DNA from: Acidimicrobiales bacterium | Lineage (GTDB): Bacteria; Actinomycetota; Acidimicrobiia; Acidimicrobiales; Ilumatobacteraceae | Direction of reading: 5' to 3' | Assembly (NCBI GenBank): GCA_030830415.1 | Contig: JAURNB010000209.1 | Span: 1-6,422 of the forward strand | DNA: 6,422 nucleotides | In this document: positions 1 through 4,666 of the stretch, in pieces | Position numbering within the stretch: position 1 is the first letter of the stretch | Layout: every line of letters begins with the position of its first letter | The notes under the pieces: generated by a model | The model's input: the letters and a program-made list of their open reading frames with translations, nothing else | Databases searched by the model: none | What the model was told of the DNA's origin: nothing | Position numbers and translations under genes: made by a program

Positions 1-12
1 AACCCTTCGTAG

Positions 13-102
13 TGGCGGAAGAGGTGGGATTTGAACCCACGGTGGCTGTGACACCACGACGGTGTTCGAGACCGTTCCATTCGTCCGCTCTGGCACCCTT
101 CC
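13..102 (-). tRNA. tRNA-Ser(CGA)
   Basis: This is a 90-nt class II tRNA that decodes UCG serine codons. On the minus strand the acceptor GGAAGGG (102 to 96) pairs with CTCTTCC through one G-U pair. It is followed by discriminator G (16) and an encoded CCA (15-13). The anticodon arm is ACGGT/ACCGT around the loop CTCGAAC, giving anticodon CGA at 68-66. A long variable arm (GTGG/CCAC stem) is the serine hallmark, and the T arm is GTGGG-TTCAAAT-CCCAC. The gene starts 18 nt after the tadA stop and is probably co-transcribed with tadA and tRNA-Ser(GGA). Its first and last stretches closely match tRNA-Ser(GGA) at 585-672, so the two flank tadA as imperfect direct repeats. Confidence 0.96.
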
Positions 103-120
103 GTTGAAAAGTTTATCGGA

Positions 121-585
121 CTACGAACGTTTAGAGGCGAAGAACTCTTTCAACAGTGCTGCTGACTCTCCTGCAAGAAGTCCGTGTTCTACAGGTGGAT
201 TATGACCAAGACGAGGATCACTCATCACGTTGTACAAACTGGCTGTTGCGCCTGCTTCAAAGTTGGCAGCTCCATAGACAAGTCGGCCAATGCGAGAAGA
301 TTGCGCGGCACCCGCACACATGACACATGGTTCAAGAGTGACGACCAAAGTGCACTCATCTAAACGCCAGCTACCCAGCTTTTGGCTTGCATCGCGCAAT
401 GCCAGCACTTCAGCGTGCGCAGTCGGGTCGTGAGCGAATTCTCGTTCGTTGTGGCGGCGGGCAATGATTTCGCCATTGTGAAGCACCACAGCACCCACCG
501 GCACGTCGCCTTGCGCGAAAGCAAGGCGCGCTTCATCAAGAGCCGCTCTCATCGCTTCAAGATGGGTGTTCGACATGTCTGTCAT
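121..585 (-). CDS. tadA: tRNA-specific adenosine deaminase TadA
   Basis: TadA is a zinc enzyme that converts the wobble adenosine A34 of tRNA-Arg(ACG) to inosine. The 154-residue product has the deaminase zinc motifs: His57-Ala-Glu59 (catalytic Glu) and Pro86-Cys87-x-x-Cys90. The stretches DPTAHAE, TLEPCVMCAGA and SRIGRLVYGA are typical of the family. The length fits a minimal TadA. The frame stays open upstream to 666, but those 27 codons lie inside tRNA-Ser(GGA) and are not credible protein. Two starts remain: ATG at 585, sharing its A with the tRNA CCA end, and ATG at 576 (151 residues). Neither has a clear Shine-Dalgarno sequence. I chose 585, but 576 is about equally likely. Identity is firm; the start is not. 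Confidence 0.95.
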   Translation of the reverse strand: MTDMSNTHLEAMRAALDEARLAFAQGDVPVGAVVLHNGEIIARRHNEREFAHDPTAHAEVLALRDASQKLGSWRLDECTLVVTLEPCVMCAGAAQSSRIGRLVYGAANFEAGATASLYNVMSDPRLGHNPPVEHGLLAGESAALLKEFFASKRS

Positions 586-672
586 GGCGGAAGGGGTGGG
601 ATTCGAACCCACGGAAGCTTTCACTTCACACGCTTTCCAAGCGTGCCGATTCGGCCGCTCTCGCACCCTTCC
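585..672 (-). tRNA. tRNA-Ser(GGA)
   Basis: This is an 88-nt class II tRNA that reads UCC/UCU serine codons. On the minus strand the acceptor GGAAGGG (672 to 666) pairs with CCCTTCC. It is followed by discriminator G (588) and an encoded CCA (587-585). The anticodon stem CACGC/GCGTG encloses the loop TTGGAAA, so the anticodon is GGA. The variable arm contains GAAGTGAAAGCTTC, a stem-loop, and the T arm is GTGGG-TTCGAAT-CCCAC. The terminal A of CCA is also the A of the first possible tadA ATG. The gene lies 14 nt downstream of the start point expected from the minus-strand TAGCCT box at 694-699. Confidence 0.97.
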
Positions 673-693
673 TAAAATTCACTAGCGGACGTG

Positions 694-699
694 AGGCTA
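694..699 (-). promoter_or_regulatory. candidate -10 box (TAGCCT) for the tRNA-Ser/tadA/tRNA-Ser transcript
   Basis: Read on the minus strand this is TAGCCT, which fits the actinobacterial TANNNT -10 pattern. A start about 7 nt downstream (near 686) would give a 14-nt leader before the tRNA-Ser(GGA) 5' end. It is one arm of a perfect inverted repeat with 708-713. The best -35 candidate, CTGAAG (721-716 on the minus strand, spacer 16), is weak. This is inference from position and motif only. Confidence 0.4.
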
Positions 700-707
700 G
701 CGAGCGA

Positions 708-713
708 TAGCCT
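708..713 (+). promoter_or_regulatory. candidate -10 box (TAGCCT) for the SRP RNA
   Basis: TAGCCT lies 7 nt before G721, which is the first base of the SRP RNA if its terminal helix is extended as far as pairing allows. The same hexamer at the same distance precedes the thiolase ATG at 4667. No recognisable TTGACA-like -35 was found at 16-18 nt upstream. The box is the plus-strand arm of an inverted repeat with 694-699, separated by 8 nt. Confidence 0.45.
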
Positions 714-720
714 GACTTCA

Positions 721-850
721 GCAGCGAGTGAGGTGCCGGTCGGGTCCTGTGCAACGTCTGCCCGCAAACCAGGTCAGGGCCGGAAGGCAGCAGCCTCCAT
801 CGGGACAAGGCGTGTGCCGCAGATCGCCTGGCCGGTGCCTCAGTCGTTGT
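721..850 (+). ncRNA. ffs: small (4.5S-type) signal recognition particle RNA
   Basis: This is the RNA scaffold that binds Ffh and its receptor during co-translational targeting of membrane and secreted proteins. The conserved Ffh-binding hairpin is visible at about 771-795, with the GGTCAG side, a GGAA tetraloop (782-785) and the AGCAGCC side. This is close to the usual bacterial signature. The outer ends pair: 730-741 with 830-841 forms 12 bp including G-U pairs. Pairing continues past one G-G mismatch (728/843) out to 721/850. That places the ends near 721 and 850, about 130 nt, although a core of 729-842 is the safer minimum. It has no Alu domain, unlike the long Bacillus form. It converges on the exonuclease gene, whose stop codon begins at 852. 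Confidence 0.93.
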
Positions 851-863
851 TAACGCGACTGAG
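839..863. terminator. perfect 8-bp hairpin between convergent SRP RNA and exonuclease genes, possible bidirectional terminator
   Basis: CTCAGTCG at 839-846 is exactly complementary to CGACTGAG at 856-863 around a 9-nt loop. The hairpin holds the 3' end of the SRP RNA and the exonuclease stop codon, so it sits where both convergent transcripts should end. No T-run follows on either strand, so a classical intrinsic terminator is not shown. Terminators without a U-tract have been proposed in actinobacteria. Confidence 0.4.
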
Positions 864-1719
864 CCAACGCTGTTGCTCGTTTGGCCAACTGTGGGCTCCC
901 CAAGTCGTCACACAATGCAGAAAATTCTGCCGTTGGGCCATGCCATTGCCAGTCGTCTACCGCACCCACATTCACCGTGGTCACCACTGTTGCTATTTTT
1001 TTGAACAGCGCCGCAAGCTCACGGTTTTCACGCAAGGTGAGCCCAAGTTTTGCCGCACCTCGCACTGTCACATCCCACGCCGTTTCATCGTCGGGAATTG
1101 CCTCAATGTGTTCATACTTCGCCAACACTGTTGCTGCACTCTTTGCGCCCCAACCCGCAAGACCTGGGAAGCCATCAGATGCATCGCCAACTAAAGCTAA
1201 GTAATCGGCAATAGATGCTGGCCCCACACCAAATTTTTCACGTACGGCGGCATCGTCAATAACGATGTTGTTTCGCCTGTCGAACTGCACCACTCGCTTG
1301 CCTTCAACACACTGACCTAAATCTTTGTCGGGCGTCAGCATGACTACTTGTTGAACGCGTTTGTCATTTGCAGCAACACGTGCTGCGGAGCCCAATGCAT
1401 CGTCGGCTTCAAATTCTTCCATCGCCCACACCACAACACCCATGGCACGCAATGCATCTTCCACTAAAGGAATTTGATGCAATATGACGGGCTCCATGCC
1501 CTCACTTGTTTTGTAGCCGCCGTACAGGTCGTTACGAAAACTTTCAATAATGTGATCGGATGCAACGCCAACATGAGTTGCCCCGTCAGCAATAAGTTGC
1601 AGCGTTGAAGAGAGCACTCCAATAGTTGCCGCAAAGGGCGGCGGCGTTGTGTGTTTTGTTGCTTGGCCATAGTGCTGGCGATACAACTCATAGGTTCCGT
1701 CAACAAGATGAACTTTCAC
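850..1719 (-). CDS. stand-alone 5'-3' exonuclease (PolA N-terminal / FEN family)
   Basis: The 289-residue protein matches the metal-dependent 5' nuclease domain of DNA polymerase I without polymerase domains. Such enzymes remove RNA primers and flaps in replication and repair. Visible motifs are: LVDGT with Asp7; FRNDLYGGYK (Arg62, Lys70), the arch and substrate region; FEADDALG (Glu104, Asp106, Asp107); TPDKDL (Asp131, Asp133); and LVGDASDGFPGLAGWGAKSA (Asp179, Asp182, then the helix-3-turn-helix to about residue 205). The metal-ligand acidic set appears complete, so an active nuclease is expected. The start is GTG at 1719, preceded by a purine-rich GAGAAAGAG stretch. It is the last gene of the five-gene run, 23 nt after the SnoaL-like gene. 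The function within the family is sure; the reason for its place behind metabolic genes is unknown. Confidence 0.93.
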   Translation of the reverse strand: MKVHLVDGTYELYRQHYGQATKHTTPPPFAATIGVLSSTLQLIADGATHVGVASDHIIESFRNDLYGGYKTSEGMEPVILHQIPLVEDALRAMGVVVWAMEEFEADDALGSAARVAANDKRVQQVVMLTPDKDLGQCVEGKRVVQFDRRNNIVIDDAAVREKFGVGPASIADYLALVGDASDGFPGLAGWGAKSAATVLAKYEHIEAIPDDETAWDVTVRGAAKLGLTLRENRELAALFKKIATVVTTVNVGAVDDWQWHGPTAEFSALCDDLGSPQLAKRATALAQSR

Positions 1720-1742
1720 GCGTATTTCTCTTTCTCGGAAAT

Positions 1743-2168
1743 TTAGAGCGTTGCTGCTGCAACGCGCCGCACATTGACGAGTCGCTCAAGTTCATGATGC
1801 GTAATTTTCCAACCCTCACTGGTGCGCACCAACTTGTCGTTATAGGCAGCCCACAAAATAATGAGATGATCGGGGTCGGCAGGCAACTCGTGGGTTGCTT
1901 GTACATAACTGCGCAATGTTGCGGTGTCGCCGTTGACAGTTACTTGAATATTGCCAATGAGATGCTGCGTGCGACCATATTTATTTCGCGCTGCTGTTAC
2001 CCAAGGGCGATAGGCACTTAAGCCAACAATGGGTTCGGCCCCAAAGCCCGACACCACGACATCTTCGGTGAAACAGGTGCAATAACGGTCGTAATCGAGT
2101 TGATCGATGGAATCGGCATAACGGATGATGATGTCGCCAACGGCGAGTCGGTCTTCAAGTTCGCTCAT
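1743..2168 (-). CDS. SnoaL-like / NTF2-fold protein, function unknown
   Basis: The 141-residue protein has the layout of the SnoaL_4 group of the NTF2-like fold, small cone-shaped domains that include scytalone-dehydratase-like enzymes. Supporting stretches are IIRYADSIDQLDYDRYCTCF near the N-terminus (Tyr17, Asp19, Asp22), the FTEDVVV strand, the TQHLIGN motif with His69, the GDTATLRSYVQATH strand (His93) and a C-terminal GWKITHHELER strand. Tyr, Asp and His in these positions often line the pocket, but no substrate can be read from the sequence. The ATG start at 2168 has AGGA 7 nt upstream (2176-2179), the clearest ribosome site in the operon. It sits between the prepilin peptidase and the exonuclease. 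An enzyme (dehydratase or isomerase) or a ligand-binding protein are both possible. Confidence 0.85.
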   Translation of the reverse strand: MSELEDRLAVGDIIIRYADSIDQLDYDRYCTCFTEDVVVSGFGAEPIVGLSAYRPWVTAARNKYGRTQHLIGNIQVTVNGDTATLRSYVQATHELPADPDHLIILWAAYNDKLVRTSEGWKITHHELERLVNVRRVAAATL

Positions 2169-2203
2169 ACGTGCATCCTAGAAGGTAAAGGACGCAGGTT
2201 TTT

Positions 2204-2815
2204 CTAGATGATGAGAGCGAGCAATGTTCCCGCAACGATGTACGGGCCAAAGGCAATACGGCTCTTGCGTGAAACACGACCAGTGAGCAACAAGACTGCG
2301 CTCACCACTCCGCCAATGAGGAAGATGGCCACAACGCCATTGAGCAAAGCACCCCAACTGTTGTAGGCAAGTGAAAAACCAACAATGGGAGCCAAGAGCA
2401 CGTCTCCTTTGCCAAAACTTCCTTGCGCTACCGATTTCAACGCAACAAAAAACGCAAAGAGCGCAACAGCACCTACACCAGCGCGCAAAAGATTGCCGAG
2501 ATCCCAATGAATAACGGCATCGAGAGCTAAGAGTGGAACGCCCAACGTAATGGCGAGGCCATTGATATAGCGCGGCACGCGATGGGTGATGGCATCGATA
2601 ATGCCAATAGCGATGAGGCCGCACCCAATGATGACGAGACCCATGGCAGCAAACCAACGGTCGGCTGACTTAGCGAGCAACATGGCAATGTCGATGGTGC
2701 ACAAAACAATTGCACAACGTTCGGCAATTCCGAAGTGGAATGCGGAGTGTGCAATACGAGCAACGTTGCGCTGTGCAGTGAGAACTACCCAAGCGCCGCC
2801 AACGAGGCCCAACAA
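2204..2815 (-). CDS. A24-family prepilin peptidase (type IV leader peptidase), short form
   Basis: This is an inner-membrane aspartyl protease that would cut leader peptides from type IV pilin-like or Flp/Tad pilin precursors. The 203-residue product is very hydrophobic, with about seven membrane segments. The two catalytic aspartates are seen in GIIDAITHRVPRYIN (Asp74) and FGKGD (Asp138, the GxGD motif). The C-terminal IAFGPYIVAG matches the FGPF segment of the family. The N-terminal cysteine/methyltransferase domain of PilD is absent, so only cleavage is expected. The only possible start upstream of the first membrane helix is TTG at 2815 (or TTG at 2812), 22 nt after the epimerase stop and without a clear Shine-Dalgarno. 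The true start is uncertain. No pilin or secretion ATPase gene lies in the window, so its substrate is unknown. Confidence 0.88.
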   Translation of the reverse strand: MLGLVGGAWVVLTAQRNVARIAHSAFHFGIAERCAIVLCTIDIAMLLAKSADRWFAAMGLVIIGCGLIAIGIIDAITHRVPRYINGLAITLGVPLLALDAVIHWDLGNLLRAGVGAVALFAFFVALKSVAQGSFGKGDVLLAPIVGFSLAYNSWGALLNGVVAIFLIGGVVSAVLLLTGRVSRKSRIAFGPYIVAGTLLALII

Positions 2816-2837
2816 AGCTGCGAAAAGAACCGTGGTC

Positions 2838-3239
2838 TTATTCCTGCACTAGTTCAATAAGTGTGCCAAAGCTGCTTTTCGGATGAATGAAGGCAACAGT
2901 GGTGCCGCGGCTACCAGGCCGTGGTGCTTTGTCGAGTGCAATTGCACCTGCATCGATCATTGCTTGCAATGCAACTGCGCAATTCTCGACACGGTATCCA
3001 ATGTGGTGCAAGCCTTCGCCACGCTTTTCAATTGATTTTGCAACGGGTGAATTTTCATTTGTTGGCGTGAGGAGTTGCACATAGCTTTCTGCAACTTTCA
3101 ACAGTGCCTCTTCTACTCCGTCGCTCTCCACGATTTCGCGGTGTTCTACCTCGGCACCAAATGCACGGCGGTAGTAGTCGATGGCAGCTTCAAGGTCTTT
3201 GACAGCAATTGCTACGTGATCAATTTCGGTTAACAGCAT
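2838..3239 (-). CDS. mce: methylmalonyl-CoA / ethylmalonyl-CoA epimerase (VOC family)
   Basis: The enzyme interconverts the C2 epimers of methylmalonyl-CoA, and often ethylmalonyl-CoA, so that a B12-dependent mutase can use them. The 133-residue protein is a normal-length VOC metalloenzyme of two beta-alpha-beta-beta-beta units. Metal ligands expected from the family are His8 (IDHVAIAV), Gln55 (YVQLLTP), His79 (GLHHIGYRV) and Glu129 (LIELVQE). The paired motifs DHVAIAV and HHIGYRV show the internal repeat. The ATG at 3239 has GAG about 5 nt upstream and follows the ccr stop by 17 nt, so the two are surely co-transcribed. The ccr context makes ethylmalonyl-CoA a likely substrate. A generic VOC protein of another function is possible but less likely. 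Confidence 0.9.
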   Translation of the reverse strand: MLLTEIDHVAIAVKDLEAAIDYYRRAFGAEVEHREIVESDGVEEALLKVAESYVQLLTPTNENSPVAKSIEKRGEGLHHIGYRVENCAVALQAMIDAGAIALDKAPRPGSRGTTVAFIHPKSSFGTLIELVQE

Positions 3240-3256
3240 GTCTCTATCGTCTCACG

Positions 3257-4597
3257 TCACACGCCTGCGCGGCGGAATCGGTTGATATTTTCTTCGCCCA
3301 CTTTGGCGCGCAGTTCGGGGTCATCAATGCCTAAACCTTCCTCAGGGGCCAAGCACAAGATGCCGAGTTTCCCTTCGTGCATATTGTGGTGCACCTGGTA
3401 AGCGGCTTCTCCTACATCTTCTAAGGAAAATACCTGCGACATCACTGGGTGAATCATCCCTTTACCGATGAGCCGATTGGCTTCCCAGGCTTCGCGATAG
3501 TTCGCAAAATGGCTTCCCACAAGCTTCTTCAGGCGCATCCAGAAGTGGCGATTATCGAACTCGAGCATGAATCCGCTGGTGGCAGCACAGGTAACGACCG
3601 TGCCGCCGCGCTTCACCACGTACATCGACGCACCAAAGGTGGAGCGACCAGGGTGTTCAAACACAATGTCGGGGTCTTCGCCCACAAGAGCGCGAATGTC
3701 GCTGCCCAAGCGGCGCCATTCCTTTTCGTTGTGCGAGCCATCTTCATTGAAGAACTTGTAGTTGGCTGCTTTGCGATCGATGACTGCTTCACAACCCATT
3801 TCACGCAAGATGTCGGCCTTGTCTGACGAGCTCACTACTCCAACAGGAATGCCTCCGCCGTTCAACACATATTGAACGGCATACGCACCAATGCCACCCG
3901 TGGCACCCCAAATGAGAACAACATCGCCTTGTTTCATGCGTGCACCATTTTGCGATACCAACATGCGATAGCTCGTGCTGTTGCACAATGCATTCACCGC
4001 TGCTTCTTCCCATGAAAGATGCGCAGGCTTAGGCATGAGCTGGTTTGCTTTCACCACTGCCATGTCGGCAAGCCCACCAAAGTTTGTTTCATAACCCCAA
4101 ATGCGTTGGTTGCTCGCCATCATCGAGTCGTTGTGTGCACTTTGATCTTGGTCGTCTACGTGGTTGCAATGCACCGTTACTTTGTCGCCAGGTTTCCAGG
4201 TGCGCACTGCTGCACCCACTTTGAGAACAACTCCCGACGCATCGCTGCCGATGACTTGGTAGTCACGATCGTGACGCTTGGCCAATTCACTTTCGCGACC
4301 CAAGCGTTGCATCGGGCCAAAAGTATGGATGGGTTCAAAAATACTGGTCCATACGGTATTGAAGTTGATGGAGGAAGCCATGACCGCGACATACACCTCA
4401 TCGGGTGCAAGCTCTGGTGTGGGCACTTCACCGACATGAATGCTCTTGCGCGGGTCTTTTTCATGCGAGTCGAGCCCAGCAAACATCTCGACATCGGCAA
4501 GGCGAACATGAGCTCCGCGATACGTTGCAGGGATGGGCAGGGCTGCAATTGTTGCCGCATCGGCCCCCGACAAAATGGCGTTTCGAATATCTTCCAC
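3257..4597 (-). CDS. ccr: crotonyl-CoA carboxylase/reductase
   Basis: Ccr reductively carboxylates crotonyl-CoA with NADPH and CO2 to ethylmalonyl-CoA, the key step of the ethylmalonyl-CoA pathway and a source of polyketide extender units. The 446-residue protein is a full-length MDR-family enzyme. It has an N-terminal catalytic part (SSINFNTVWTSIFEP, 75-89), the WGYETNFGG loop (167-175), the nucleotide-binding WGATGGIGAYA (230-240), FEHPGR (313-318) and GSHFANYREAWEAN (361-374). By comparison with the CO2-pocket residues described for the Kitasatospora setae enzyme (Asn81, Phe170, Glu171, His365), it has Asn80, Tyr169, Glu170 and His363. Only the Phe differs. The start is GTG at 4597. TAACCT lies 6 nt before it, so the mRNA may be leaderless. 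It heads the five-gene minus-strand run. Confidence 0.96.
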   Translation of the reverse strand: MEDIRNAILSGADAATIAALPIPATYRGAHVRLADVEMFAGLDSHEKDPRKSIHVGEVPTPELAPDEVYVAVMASSINFNTVWTSIFEPIHTFGPMQRLGRESELAKRHDRDYQVIGSDASGVVLKVGAAVRTWKPGDKVTVHCNHVDDQDQSAHNDSMMASNQRIWGYETNFGGLADMAVVKANQLMPKPAHLSWEEAAVNALCNSTSYRMLVSQNGARMKQGDVVLIWGATGGIGAYAVQYVLNGGGIPVGVVSSSDKADILREMGCEAVIDRKAANYKFFNEDGSHNEKEWRRLGSDIRALVGEDPDIVFEHPGRSTFGASMYVVKRGGTVVTCAATSGFMLEFDNRHFWMRLKKLVGSHFANYREAWEANRLIGKGMIHPVMSQVFSLEDVGEAAYQVHHNMHEGKLGILCLAPEEGLGIDDPELRAKVGEENINRFRRAGV

Positions 4598-4603
4598 GAT
4601 GCG

Positions 4604-4609
4604 AGGTTA
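4604..4609 (-). promoter_or_regulatory. candidate -10 box (TAACCT) for leaderless ccr
   Basis: On the minus strand TAACCT ends 6 nt before the GTG of ccr, the distance from -10 to transcription start. This would make the mRNA begin at the start codon. There is no Shine-Dalgarno before the GTG, which fits. No good -35 is visible. This is inference from position and motif. Confidence 0.45.
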
Positions 4610-4653
4610 CTGAGGAGTCACGACTTCACCACGCCAACAACCCGCGAAATGAG

Positions 4654-4659
4654 TAGCCT
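4654..4659 (+). promoter_or_regulatory. candidate -10 box (TAGCCT) for leaderless thiolase
   Basis: TAGCCT ends 7 nt before the ATG at 4667, so transcription could begin on the A of the start codon. This argues for 4667 over the in-frame ATG at 4649, whose codons would run through this box. It is the same hexamer and spacing as before the SRP RNA at 708-713. Confidence 0.45.
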
Positions 4660-4666
4660 TTACAAC

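Noticed and set aside
1..12. Possible terminator after tRNA-Ser(CGA)
   Set aside because: Only 12 bases are available before the window edge; no hairpin or T-run can be judged.
586..666. N-terminal extension of TadA by 27 residues
   Set aside because: These codons are the tRNA-Ser(GGA) gene read as protein; family homology begins only after the ATGs at 585/576.
691..1194. Plus-strand open frame across the SRP RNA and exonuclease 3' end
   Set aside because: It runs through a structured RNA and antisense to a conserved nuclease, with no recognisable domain.
2178..2207. CTAGAA/TTCTAG inverted repeat between the prepilin peptidase and SnoaL-like genes
   Set aside because: The stem is only 6 bp and AT-rich with an 18-nt loop, and it would be weak in RNA. 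It overlaps the stop codon and lies next to the AGGA site, but I cannot support an attenuator.
4019..4666. Long upstream extension of the thiolase reading frame, antisense to ccr
   Set aside because: The extension is a cysteine- and histidine-rich translation with no family signal, lies over a well-supported ccr gene, and ends where normal thiolase sequence begins.
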